From assembly GCA_910574285.1 (NCBI GenBank), contig CAJTAL010000003.1, forward strand, positions 178,759 to 242,758: a stretch of DNA of 64,000 nt, given 5' to 3'. This DNA comes from Lachnospiraceae bacterium. GTDB taxonomy: Bacteria; Bacillota; Clostridia; Lachnospirales; Lachnospiraceae. The notes beneath the pieces are model-generated. The model did no database searches. It was given only the letters and a program-made list of their open reading frames with translations, and had not been told where the DNA came from. Numbering within the stretch: the stretch's first letter is position 1; each line of letters starts with the position of its first letter. The position numbers and the translations under genes are program-made. Shown piece after piece: positions 36,704-45,932 of this stretch.

Positions 36704-37693
36704 ATGAAAGCATTAATTGCAGGCGGAGCCGGATTTATAGGATATCATCTTGCAAAAGAATTACTGGAACAAGGGTACGATCTTGTATTAGCAGATAATT
36801 TTTCGCGGGGAGTGGAAGATACTTTTTTAAAGAAATTAGAAGAAAATCCAAAGGTAACATTCGCCCTTGAAGACCTTATGCTGAAAGAAAATGTAATGAA
36901 AATGAGTAAGGATTTCGACTATATTTACCATTTTGCAGCGATAATAGGGGTGCAGAATGTCTTGAATCATCCATATGATGTTCTGGAAAAAAATGTACAG
37001 TTATTACTTCATATGATTGATTTTGCAAAATCACAGAAGAATTTAAAACGTTTTATTTTTGCATCGACAAGTGAGATTTATGCAGGGACATTGCAGTATT
37101 ATGATATGAAAATACCGACACCAGAGACGACGCCTTTGACGATTACGCCCCTTGAACATCCCAGAACATCTTATATGTTATCGAAAATATATGGTGAAGC
37201 GCTTCTTCAACAGAGCGGGCTTCCATTTACAATTATTAGGCCTCATAATTTTTACGGTCCGAGAATGGGAATGTCACATGTAATACCAGAGTTGTTGAGA
37301 AAAGCTTTTTATGCAAAAGATAGTGAAAAATTAGGAGTTTTCTCTGTGGATCATAAACGTACCTTTTGCTATATCAGTGACGCAGTCATGATGATACGCA
37401 AATTAGCAGAATGTAAGGAGGCAGAAGGACAAGCTTTTAATGTCGGTAATGAGTTCCCCGAAGTTACTATTTTGGAAACAGCAGAAACTGTTATAAAGGT
37501 GATAAATAAACCGCTGGAAATTGATGCTAGGCCGGCTACGGCAGGATCACCGGCCAGAAGATGTCCTGACATGAAAAAAACAGTGAACTACATAGGGTGT
37601 CAAGGCAAGGTTTCATTGGAAGACGGAATTCGAAAGACATTTGACTGGTATAAAAAATATGTTTTTGAAGGGAATGAGGTGAGCGCAAAATGA
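36704..37693 (+). CDS. NAD-dependent epimerase/dehydratase (extended SDR)
   Basis: GGAGGAGG lies directly before the ATG at 36704, giving 329 residues. It has GGAGFIGYHL, FASTSEIYAG and the catalytic YMLSKIYGE. Next to a UDP-sugar dehydrogenase, a UDP-uronate 4-epimerase or decarboxylase role is plausible but unproven. Sixteen bases separate the two genes. Confidence 0.85.
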   Translation: MKALIAGGAGFIGYHLAKELLEQGYDLVLADNFSRGVEDTFLKKLEENPKVTFALEDLMLKENVMKMSKDFDYIYHFAAIIGVQNVLNHPYDVLEKNVQLLLHMIDFAKSQKNLKRFIFASTSEIYAGTLQYYDMKIPTPETTPLTITPLEHPRTSYMLSKIYGEALLQQSGLPFTIIRPHNFYGPRMGMSHVIPELLRKAFYAKDSEKLGVFSVDHKRTFCYISDAVMMIRKLAECKEAEGQAFNVGNEFPEVTILETAETVIKVINKPLEIDARPATAGSPARRCPDMKKTVNYIGCQGKVSLEDGIRKTFDWYKKYVFEGNEVSAK

Positions 37694-37886
37694 TTCTTTT
37701 AGTTTGCCCAATATGACAGGAGATGAACAGGCAAGCAAAGTAAACAGATTGTTGGGGAGTAATGAGAAAATATTACAGTTATCGAATTGGAAATCACAAT
37801 ATTCATTAGATGAAGGATTAAGACATACAATAGATTTTTTGAAAGGGAATTTAGATAAATATAAGATTGATATATATAATATTTAG
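37689..37886 (+). pseudogene. legB-like dehydratase, C-terminal remnant
   Basis: This frame, which has no proper start, encodes KVNRLLGSNEKILQLSNW, YSLDEGLRHTIDFL and the ending LDKYKIDIYNI, the characteristic C-terminus of LegB-type dehydratases. It begins exactly where the SDR gene ends. With the fragment at 34867-35270 it shows that one gene was split by, or recombined around, the dehydrogenase/epimerase pair. Confidence 0.75.
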
Positions 37887-37930
37887 ATTTTTTAGTATAT
37901 TTGCAGATTATAATTAAGGAGAAAAACAAG

Positions 37931-38407
37931 ATGAAAAAAGGGATCGTGTCATTTATATCAGGGGTAGCAGGTGTAACAGCGGGAGCAGGCGTAGTGGCTA
38001 AAGTTTTGGGAAAGTCACTTTCAAAAACGAATAATCTGTCGGACAAACACCTTGCATTGTTTTTAATGATGAATCAGTGGGTAAAAGTAAAGCAGGAAGG
38101 GAAAAATCTTGCAGATTATTTTGAAACAAACGATTATAAAAAAATAGCTATTTATGGAATGAGCTATGCAGGCGAAACTCTTTTAGATGAATTAAGGGAT
38201 TCGGAAATAGAAGTTGCATATGGAATTGATAATCGAGCAGATTCCATTTACCTGGATCTTGACATTGTGACAATGGAAGATGACCTGGAAGAGGTTGATG
38301 CAGTCGTAGTTACGGCGATTACATATTTTGAAGAAATTGTAGAAGCGCTGGAAAGAAAGTTGGATTGCCCGATTCTTTCATTAGAGGATATATTATATGA
38401 AGTCTGA
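37931..38407 (+). CDS. stand-alone Rossmann-like module with N-terminal hydrophobic segment
   Basis: AAGGAGAAAAAC precedes the ATG. The 158-residue protein has a glycine/alanine-rich hydrophobic N-terminus (about residues 5-27), a helical spacer (LMMNQWVKVKQEGKNLADYF) and the module IAIYGMSYAGETLLDEL, YGIDNRAD and VDAVVVTAITYFEEIVEAL. It is clearly paralogous to 40697-41179. No catalytic motif is visible. It may tether partner enzymes at the membrane or sense a nucleotide. Confidence 0.75.
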   Translation: MKKGIVSFISGVAGVTAGAGVVAKVLGKSLSKTNNLSDKHLALFLMMNQWVKVKQEGKNLADYFETNDYKKIAIYGMSYAGETLLDELRDSEIEVAYGIDNRADSIYLDLDIVTMEDDLEEVDAVVVTAITYFEEIVEALERKLDCPILSLEDILYEV

Positions 38408-38460
38408 GTTTTTCGGAATCAGTGCAGAATTTTATCATTTGATGACTGGGAGAATAGGGA

Positions 38461-39454
38461 ATGAAAATAGTGGTATATGGATTGGGAAATAGGGGGGCGT
38501 AGATTTATCAGAGATGTCTTGGAGATATTGCCGGATATAGAAATAGTTGCAGTAACAGATACGTACGTGCAAGAAAGTGCGCCAGAAGAATATACAAATA
38601 TACCATATATAAGTCCCGAATGTATACAAAAGTATGAATATGATTGCATAATCGTAACTCCAGGGAATTTTTATCAAGAAATTACAAGCGCTCTTCTGAG
38701 CAAGGGTGTTGATCGAATGAAGATAAAATCATTAGAAGAATTCCAAAAGGGCAGAAAGGGATTTTGTTGTAATATTTGTGGGAGTGAAATCTTTGCATGG
38801 GAATATATAGGAGAGGATTATGCAATATTTCAGAATAAAAGCATAGCTGGTGCAGGAAAGAGAAGAGGCGGTTGTACGGTATGTGGCAGTTATGATAGAG
38901 CCAGATTTGTGTATGATATTATGAAAAGTTTTACGGATATATTCAGTGGGGATGTCGGTAGAATTTTGCATTTTGCACCAGAAAGTGTTATTGCGGACAA
39001 ATTAAAAAAGATATATGGAGCGCAGTACGTTTCGGCGGATATTATGGATGGACGGGCTGATGTGGTGGCGGATATCACAAAGCTACAATTTAATAATGAT
39101 CAGTTTGATTATATCATATGTAATCATGTTATGGAACATGTATATGAGGAGGAGAAAGCGTTTTCAGAAATAAGAAGATGCTTGAAGCCGGAAGGGGTTT
39201 TCATATTTTCAACTCCTATATGCTGGTTGCAGAAGACCTATGAAGATGATAACGTGACAACTTCGAGTGATAGAATAAAATATTATAGCCAAGAAGATCA
39301 TGTTAGATTATATGGAAATGATATCGTTGATAGGATTGAAAAATTTGGTTTTGATGTAAAATTGTTACATTGTAGTGAAATAAAAAGTGAAGATGAAATA
39401 AAGAAATTTGGATTATTAAAAGAAGATTCTGTGTTGTTGTGCAAAAAAAGTTGA
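38461..39454 (+). pseudogene. Rossmann module-methyltransferase fusion, frameshifted at a G6 tract
   Basis: The ATG at 38461 starts MKIVVYGLGNRGA and then meets TAG. One base less in the six-G tract at 38492-38497 gives MKIVVYGLGNRGRRFIRDVL and continues without break to 39454 (330 residues). The rest holds two CxxC pairs (CCNICGSE and CTVCGS, possibly zinc-binding), then a SAM methyltransferase core (ILHFAPE, ADIMDGRAD, YIICNHVMEHV). A start inside the second frame (38477) lacks a ribosome site and would lose the first strand. Slippage, mutation or sequencing error are all possible. Confidence 0.75.
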
Positions 39455-39476
39455 TTAATTAAAAGTGGAGACATCT

Positions 39477-40676
39477 ATGAAAGAATATGTTGCAGAGCGG
39501 CCGTTAGTGTCAGTTGTTATACCTGTTTATAATAGAATGGATATGATTGAACGGTCCATTAACAGTGTGTTGAATCAGACTTATAAAAATATAGAAATTA
39601 TTGTAATTGACGATGGATCCATAGATGATACGTTGAAGATTATAGAACATTTAAGCATCAGCGATATAAAAGTTTTAAAACAAAACCATAGAGGCGCCAA
39701 TGCAGCCAGAAATCTTGGAATAAGTGCGGCAAAAGGTGAATTTATCGCTTTTCAGGACAGCGATGATGAATGGCTTCCGAATAAATTAGAAAAACAAATT
39801 ACATACATGTTGAGGAGTAGTTATGAGGCATGTTACTGTCCTTTCTTTTTGTATGAAGGAAGTCATAACGGTGTGTTTTTCTCAGACTATCAAGATAAAC
39901 AAAAATATGAGAGAGATTTGTTAGAAATGTTGAAAGTGAGGAATGTAATAAGTACACAGACACTAGTGATCCATCGGAATATAATTTCTGACGTGGGTAT
40001 ATTTGATGAAGAGATGCCCAGATGTCAAGATTATGAATTTGTGATACGTATTATTCAAAAAAAGAAGATCGGATATATAAACGAACCGTTGGTAAAAGTA
40101 TACCGTACTGATAATAGTATATCAAATGATGAAGCTAAACAAAAAGAAGCAAATATAATATTATTGAGAAAGTATGAGGATTTTTTTAATATTGAACTGT
40201 GTCTGGAAAATATTTTTAAATACAATATAAATGGCCTGAATGAAACCGAACTAAAAAAAGAAGTTGAAAGAATAGATCAATATTTAAAGAAGACGTTGAA
40301 TAAAAGAAAAGTAAACGTATATAAAGTGGCTATGGAAACTTTGATTCAAAAATATATATTTAACGGTTCATGCTCCAGAGAATATGAATTACGGATCAAT
40401 AGACTGAAATCTTATGAATTTGCTATTTATGGGGCAGGAAAAATTGGGAAACAAGTGTATTTGGAATTGTCGCAGAAAAATTTGATACCAAAGTGTTTCC
40501 TTGTAACTAACAGACAGGGAGAAGATGAATTATTTGGGATACCGATTTTAGAACTTGCGCAGATGAAGAATAAAAATTTAGAAATTATAATAGGGGTATC
40601 GCAATATTTACAATTTAGCCTGATCGAAAATTTAATTCGGGAGGGTTATATGAATTATTTTAGATATCCGTATTAG
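39477..40676 (+). CDS. family 2 glycosyltransferase with C-terminal Rossmann-like module
   Basis: GTGGAG lies before the ATG at 39477. The 399-residue protein has VSVVIPVYNRMDMI, VIDDGSIDDT and FQDSDDEWLP (GT2). From about residue 300 it carries the recurrent module (YEFAIYGAGKIGKQVYLEL, FLVTNRQGEDELFGIPIL, IIIGVSQYLQ). Confidence 0.9.
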   Translation: MKEYVAERPLVSVVIPVYNRMDMIERSINSVLNQTYKNIEIIVIDDGSIDDTLKIIEHLSISDIKVLKQNHRGANAARNLGISAAKGEFIAFQDSDDEWLPNKLEKQITYMLRSSYEACYCPFFLYEGSHNGVFFSDYQDKQKYERDLLEMLKVRNVISTQTLVIHRNIISDVGIFDEEMPRCQDYEFVIRIIQKKKIGYINEPLVKVYRTDNSISNDEAKQKEANIILLRKYEDFFNIELCLENIFKYNINGLNETELKKEVERIDQYLKKTLNKRKVNVYKVAMETLIQKYIFNGSCSREYELRINRLKSYEFAIYGAGKIGKQVYLELSQKNLIPKCFLVTNRQGEDELFGIPILELAQMKNKNLEIIIGVSQYLQFSLIENLIREGYMNYFRYPY

Positions 40677-40696
40677 ATAGGGTGGAGAAGAAGTGG

Positions 40697-41179
40697 ATGA
40701 GGTATACATATTTTAAAATGAGTTTTTGGGGCATAGTCGGAGGTGTAGTAACAGGATGCTTGCTGAATCACTATTACAAGAAACAATTACAAACATCCCA
40801 GTGGCATATAAAACGCTTCCAGGACCATTACTGGCTGTTAAACCATTGGCTGGAATTAAAAAATGAAGGAAAGAGTACCGCGTCTTACTTCGAGGAGATG
40901 GGATACCGTCATATCGCCGTCTATGGAATGGCGGAACTTGGCAACAGGCTTATGGAAGATCTGGAAGATAGTCCGGTTCAGATTGATTATGGAATAGACA
41001 GGGATATTTCCTGTTCCATTGCGCGGATAGACGAGGTGTATTATCCGGAGGATGATCTTCCGGAGACAGACGTAATTGTAGTGACCCCGTATTCTATGTT
41101 TGAGGAGATCAAGGAATTACTGGAGAAGAAGGTCAGATGTCCGGTTGTTTCACTGGAAGAAGTAGTATGGAGTGTATAA
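40697..41179 (+). CDS. stand-alone Rossmann-like module with N-terminal membrane segment
   Basis: The 160-residue protein starts with an aromatic/hydrophobic segment (MSFWGIVGGVVTGCLL) likely to be a membrane anchor. A helical WLLNHWLELKNEGKSTASYF spacer follows, then the module (IAVYGMAELGNRLMEDL, YGIDRDIS, TDVIVVTPYSMFEEI). The spacer and module are paralogous to 37931-38407. An in-frame GTG at 40682 is an alternative start. It overlaps the translational unit of the WbsX-like gene two bases later. Confidence 0.75.
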   Translation: MRYTYFKMSFWGIVGGVVTGCLLNHYYKKQLQTSQWHIKRFQDHYWLLNHWLELKNEGKSTASYFEEMGYRHIAVYGMAELGNRLMEDLEDSPVQIDYGIDRDISCSIARIDEVYYPEDDLPETDVIVVTPYSMFEEIKELLEKKVRCPVVSLEEVVWSV

Positions 41180-41181
41180 AG

Positions 41182-42261
41182 ATGAAGCTGATTGCAATGT
41201 ACTTACCCCAATTTCATGAGATCCCAGAGAATAATGATGTGTGGGGAAATGGTTTTACGGAATGGGTGAACGTAAAGAAAGCAAAACCGTTGTTTTTAGG
41301 GCATAATCAGCCTCGTATTCCTTTGCATGATGATTATTATGATCTGTTAGAATGCGGTGTGATGGAGAGACAGATGAAGCTTGCCAAGCGGGCGGGTATC
41401 TATGGTTTCTGCTTTTACCATTATTGGTTTGACGGACGTATGGTATTGGAAAAACCAGCGGAAATGCTTCAAAATAATAAGAAGATAGATTTCCACTATT
41501 GTTTTTCCTGGGCGAACGAGCCCTGGACAAAGACCTGGCATGGAGCCGGCGGAAATAAGGAGATACTAATTCCTCAGAATTATGGGGGAGAAGAGGAGTG
41601 GGAAGCGCATTATCAATATTTCCGTCCTTATTTTTTGGATGAAAGATATATCAAAGAAGACGATAAGCCTGTTTTAATGATTTATCGCCTGCGCAATATT
41701 CCTCACTTTAATGATATGATCCGATATTGGAATACATGTGCCAGGAAGGACGGGTTTTCCGGAATTTTTATCATTTCTATGAACCGGTGCAGGGAGAATG
41801 TATGGAAGAGCCGCTGGGTCAACGCGTCTGTGGATTTTGAACCGAATCGGACAAAAGCAGAAATGATAGATACAAAGGCGGCCCTGACGCCGAAGGACGG
41901 CGGAAGTCTCTTGTGGAACCGTTTTGCCATGAAATGTATCGATTATAAAAAGCTGAATGAGATGATGCTTGGGAAAAAACATGCGAAGGATCATTTTAGG
42001 ATGGCTTTTGTGGATTTTGACGACTCACCCAGGCGGAACACGCGCGCGATTATTATGAAGGGGAGCAGCCCAAGGCGGTTTGGGAAGTACCTGAGAAAGA
42101 CGATACGGTTAAGCATGCAGGAAGAGAATGAATACGTCTTTTTGAATGCGTGGAACGAGTGGGGAGAAGGGAATTATCTGGAGCCGGATACGAGACATGG
42201 ATATTCTTATCTGGGCCAGATAAAAAAAGTATTGGATGATTTGGAGAAAGAAAAGGAATGA
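41182..42261 (+). CDS. WbsX-like glycan protein (GH99-like domain)
   Basis: The 359-residue protein reads IAMYLPQFHEIPENNDVWG, FTEWVNVKKAKPLF, GIYGFCFYHYWFDGR, FSWANEPWT and LNAWNEWGEGNYLEPD. These are the diagnostic blocks of the WbsX family, a TIM-barrel GH99-like domain found in O-antigen and rhamnan loci. Members are annotated as glycosyltransferase or glycosidase-like; the reaction is not settled. It starts two bases after the previous stop and ends with ATGA overlap into the next gene. Confidence 0.85.
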   Translation: MKLIAMYLPQFHEIPENNDVWGNGFTEWVNVKKAKPLFLGHNQPRIPLHDDYYDLLECGVMERQMKLAKRAGIYGFCFYHYWFDGRMVLEKPAEMLQNNKKIDFHYCFSWANEPWTKTWHGAGGNKEILIPQNYGGEEEWEAHYQYFRPYFLDERYIKEDDKPVLMIYRLRNIPHFNDMIRYWNTCARKDGFSGIFIISMNRCRENVWKSRWVNASVDFEPNRTKAEMIDTKAALTPKDGGSLLWNRFAMKCIDYKKLNEMMLGKKHAKDHFRMAFVDFDDSPRRNTRAIIMKGSSPRRFGKYLRKTIRLSMQEENEYVFLNAWNEWGEGNYLEPDTRHGYSYLGQIKKVLDDLEKEKE

Positions 42262-43421
42262 ATAGTTTCGGTCAAGTTTCGGTCAGTGTTATCGTGCCGG
42301 TTTTCAACGTGGACAAGTTATTAAATAAGTGCCTGGATTCTATTGCCGCGCAGACATACGATGATTTTGAAGTGCTTCTCATTGACGACGGCTCGGAGGA
42401 TTTGTCAGGAACCATATGTAACGAATATGCTTCCCGGCATGGAAATATGCATGCATACCATCAGGAAAATGGGGGAGTCGTAAGCGCCAGGAACTATGGA
42501 ACCCGTCTTGCCAAGGGGAGATATTTTACATTTGTTGACGCTGACGATTGGGTAGAGCCGGATTTTCTTCAACGATTTATCGATAATATGGAGAAGTATG
42601 ACGCGGATATCGTGATCACCGGCTACTGCAAAGATACAAAAGACAAGGAGAAAAGAGAGAAAAATCATATAGAAGCCGGCGTATATGAGGGCGAATCTTT
42701 GATTCCCTTTTATAGAAGCATGCTGCAGTATAATACGTCTTATGAATTTGGAGTACAGCCTTTCCTGGTAAATAAGATTTTTAAACGGGAGCTGTTTATC
42801 GAATGTTCCGCAGGATTAGACCCTCAAATATACGAGGCGGAGGATGCAGCGATCGTATTTCCGTATTTATTACACAGTAAGAGGATCGTAGTGACGGAAG
42901 ACTGCCCCTATCATTATGTTTACCGGAAATCCTCCGCGACGAATGAGAGAAAGTTTAATTACTTTGAAAATATATCACGGCTCTTTTTATACCTGAACCG
43001 CAAATTCCAGGAAACGGAGTATTACGATATTATGCTGCCTCAGATGGGGTCATATATGCGGATGCTGATATACATCGAGAATCCGGATGCGTTTTTGGAA
43101 GAGGGGAAATATATGTTTCCATTTCGGAAGGTACCGGTAGATTCCAGGATTATTCTATATGGAGCCGGGCATGTGGGGAGAGTGTACCGCCATCAGATAG
43201 AATTATCAAAATATTGCCGTTTGACTGCCTGGGCTGACGCGGCTTATTCCAGGGAAGAATTGAGACAATCAGGCATCGTTTCGCCTGATTCATTAATGGA
43301 GCTGGATTATGATCTTATCGTGATTGCGATAGAGAATAAAGAGACAGTCAGTACGGTGAAGAAAATGCTTATAGAAAAGGGAATACCTGAGGAAAGGATT
43401 GTTGCTGCCGATGGGGTATGA
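42258..43421 (+). CDS. family 2 glycosyltransferase with C-terminal Rossmann-like module
   Basis: The start overlaps the previous stop (ATGA), so the genes are translationally coupled. The 387-residue protein has VSVIVPVFNVDKLL, LIDDGSEDLSG and VDADDWVEPD. The last 90 residues form the recurrent module (SRIILYGAGHVGRVYRHQIE, YDLIVIAIENKETVSTV). Confidence 0.9.
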   Translation: MNSFGQVSVSVIVPVFNVDKLLNKCLDSIAAQTYDDFEVLLIDDGSEDLSGTICNEYASRHGNMHAYHQENGGVVSARNYGTRLAKGRYFTFVDADDWVEPDFLQRFIDNMEKYDADIVITGYCKDTKDKEKREKNHIEAGVYEGESLIPFYRSMLQYNTSYEFGVQPFLVNKIFKRELFIECSAGLDPQIYEAEDAAIVFPYLLHSKRIVVTEDCPYHYVYRKSSATNERKFNYFENISRLFLYLNRKFQETEYYDIMLPQMGSYMRMLIYIENPDAFLEEGKYMFPFRKVPVDSRIILYGAGHVGRVYRHQIELSKYCRLTAWADAAYSREELRQSGIVSPDSLMELDYDLIVIAIENKETVSTVKKMLIEKGIPEERIVAADGV

Positions 43422-44823
43422 TAAGGAGCCGGAAGTATCCGTGATCATGTATGTAAAAAACGGGATGCCGTATTTTAAAAGGGCGCTTGGAAGCGTTATG
43501 GGTCAGACACTGAATCAGATAGAGATTCTGGTCATCGATGGCGGAAGCACAGACGGAACGGCTGAATATACAAGGCAGTGCCAGACTCTGGATTCCAGGG
43601 TCCGTCTCCTGTATTCACCGCAGGGAAGTGTCGGCGCACAGTTTAATCTGGGAATAGAGAAAGCAAGGGGAGAATACATAGGAATCGTGGAGTCAGATGA
43701 TTATATCCTGCCTGAGATGTATGAAGAGCAGTTGTCATGTGCAAAGGAACATGACTGTGACGTCCTGCGCGCGGATAATTATATTTTCTTTGGGGATGGT
43801 GAGCATGAGATCCGATTAAGAACGAGGGTATCACATGAGAAATCAAATTACGGTAGAGTCATGTGCGCCCTGCAAGAGCCGGAAAATGTATTCATAGGCG
43901 GAAGCTTTTGGACGGGCCTTTATAAGCGGAAATTTCTCATTGAAAAAAATATACGGATGAATGAAACTCCTGGGGCGGCATATCAGGATTTTGGCTTTCT
44001 GTTCCTGACAGGGGCGCTGGCTCGGAGTATTTATATTATGCCCCAGGCATTTTATTGTTATAGGAAAGATAACCCGTCTTCTTCCTGTAACCGTCCGTCC
44101 AGATTGGACATGCCGGTGCAGGAGTATCGCCTTTTAGAAAAGGAATTGAAAAAAAGGAAGATTTGGGATCAATATAAAGAATATTTTTTCTTGTGGAAAG
44201 TAAGGAATGAGAGATGGTTTTATTTTAATCTCGGTCAGGAAGGAAAGAGAAGCTTTATACATTTGTTTTATGAAGATGTGAAAGAGGCCGCAGAGGAAAC
44301 ATTTCTGTCTTTATTGCGCCGTGATAAAGAGCGGGAATTCTTAGAGATCGTGAAGCAGGGAGAGAAGCCCCTGTATGATTATTTGGAGAGAAAAGCCCGG
44401 ATATGGGAAGAGAGCGCCAGGAAGATAGATGCTCTGAGTACTATGAATAGTTTGAATATTTCGGATACTTTGAGTATTTCCAGGATTTATTTATTTGGCG
44501 CGGGAAACATAGGGCGGATTCTGTGCTGGTTTTTGCAGAATCGCAGCATTCAGACAAGAAGTCAGAACAAACCGGAGATTGCTTACGTGGATAATTCACA
44601 GGAGCTTTGGGGAATGAAGCTGAAAGGGGTATCCGTCGTTCCTCCGCAGGAGGCGCTGCAATCGGAAGGGGCATTTTTTATTGTCTGCAGTGAGAATTAT
44701 GCAGGCGAAATTCACTGCCAGCTCAAAGCAGGGGGAGTAGATGACAGAATGATTGCTGTTTGTGACGATATGGATTCCTGTATCCGATTCATAGTGAGGA
44801 GAACGATAAACGTATGTGTATAG
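43411..44823 (+). CDS. family 2 glycosyltransferase with C-terminal Rossmann-like module
   Basis: The ATG at 43411 lies within the end of the preceding gene (11-base overlap) with GAGGAAAGG upstream. The 470-residue protein has VSVIMYVKNGMPYFK, LVIDGGSTDGT and VESDDYILPE, then helices. Near residue 355 the recurrent module begins (ISRIYLFGAGNIGRILCWFL, GVSVVPPQEAL, FFIVCSENYAGE). Confidence 0.9.
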   Translation: MGYDKEPEVSVIMYVKNGMPYFKRALGSVMGQTLNQIEILVIDGGSTDGTAEYTRQCQTLDSRVRLLYSPQGSVGAQFNLGIEKARGEYIGIVESDDYILPEMYEEQLSCAKEHDCDVLRADNYIFFGDGEHEIRLRTRVSHEKSNYGRVMCALQEPENVFIGGSFWTGLYKRKFLIEKNIRMNETPGAAYQDFGFLFLTGALARSIYIMPQAFYCYRKDNPSSSCNRPSRLDMPVQEYRLLEKELKKRKIWDQYKEYFFLWKVRNERWFYFNLGQEGKRSFIHLFYEDVKEAAEETFLSLLRRDKEREFLEIVKQGEKPLYDYLERKARIWEESARKIDALSTMNSLNISDTLSISRIYLFGAGNIGRILCWFLQNRSIQTRSQNKPEIAYVDNSQELWGMKLKGVSVVPPQEALQSEGAFFIVCSENYAGEIHCQLKAGGVDDRMIAVCDDMDSCIRFIVRRTINVCV

Positions 44824-45905
44824 CAGAGTATAGCAGAGTAATATATCAAAACCTGGCAGATTCACAGTCAAGGATGATCTATGCGGACCGGTTAAGCTAC
44901 AGCCTGACAGGGGACAGATGTTTTATAGAAGACATGGTAGACCGTACTCTGCGGCAGAATCCACTCTGGACGTCGTTCTGTGAAGCGATGGAAAGAGAAG
45001 CCGAAAAAAATAGGATGATGATATTTGGGGCAGGTATATGGGGGAATATTCTATACCGGGAGACAGAGAAACGAATCCTATGGGAAGCCGCGGTTGACAG
45101 TAATCCGCAGAATAAAAGCGTAGGGCAGTTGGAGATAGTGGCTTTCGACAGGTTTGTGGAAAATTATGCGGGAGAAACGGTGGTTCTGTCATCCTATAAA
45201 AACGGCAGGGAGATGTACAGGCAGATAAGGGAGGCTGGTATCCCGGATGACAGAATTATGGATGCAGGAAGCGTCATAAATGAACTGACGGAGAAAGCGA
45301 TTTATTTTGATCTGGAACAGTGCAGGGCACAGAGAGGACAGAAGATCTTTATAGACGCAGGGGGCTTTGACGGGCTGACGACGGCACAGTTTATGAAATG
45401 GTGTGATGGGAAGGGGTATTCTTACATTTTTGAGCCGGACGAACGAAACCGGCTGTTGATCAGGAAGAATTTAAAACATATCCCGAATTATAAGATTGTG
45501 CCGAAAGCATTATGGTCGGGGACGGCGAGGCTGGTGCTGAATGCAAAAGGAAGTTTTGCGTCAAGTGTCAGTAAATCAGGTGAGAATCAGGAAACAGATT
45601 TGGAAGTGGTTTCCAAAGAAGCTATAGAGTCGGTATCGGTGGATGATTTTGCAGATTTTATATGTGAAGGAAGAATTACTTACATAAAGATGGATATTGA
45701 AGGCGCTGAATTAGAGGCTCTGCAAGGAGCGGAGCGTGTTATAAGAGAGTGTAAGCCGAAACTGGCGGTCAGTATTTACCATAAGAAAGAAGATATATGG
45801 GAGATCCCGCATCTGATTTTGACATATTGCCCGGATTATAGATTCTACCTCAGGCATTATTCATTTTCCGAATACGATACGGTTTTATATGCAGTACCTT
45901 TATAG
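44814..45905 (+). CDS. FkbM-family methyltransferase with N-terminal Rossmann-like module
   Basis: It overlaps the previous gene by ten bases. The 363-residue protein has the recurrent module at about residues 60-160 (RMMIFGAGIWGNILYRET, VVLSSYKNGREM). The FkbM methyltransferase follows: IFIDAGGFDGLTTAQFM (SAM loop), YIFEPDERN, SVSVDDF and ITYIKMDIEGAELEALQGA. FkbM enzymes methylate sugar or polyketide hydroxyls, so terminal O-methylation of a glycan is likely. Confidence 0.85.
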   Translation: MCIAEYSRVIYQNLADSQSRMIYADRLSYSLTGDRCFIEDMVDRTLRQNPLWTSFCEAMEREAEKNRMMIFGAGIWGNILYRETEKRILWEAAVDSNPQNKSVGQLEIVAFDRFVENYAGETVVLSSYKNGREMYRQIREAGIPDDRIMDAGSVINELTEKAIYFDLEQCRAQRGQKIFIDAGGFDGLTTAQFMKWCDGKGYSYIFEPDERNRLLIRKNLKHIPNYKIVPKALWSGTARLVLNAKGSFASSVSKSGENQETDLEVVSKEAIESVSVDDFADFICEGRITYIKMDIEGAELEALQGAERVIRECKPKLAVSIYHKKEDIWEIPHLILTYCPDYRFYLRHYSFSEYDTVLYAVPL

Positions 45906-45932
45906 AGATTTGGAGACGGAGAAAAACATAGT

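Noticed and set aside
38477..39454. Independent gene starting at 38477
   Set aside because: No ribosome site and it would lack the first Rossmann strand, which is present just upstream in another frame.
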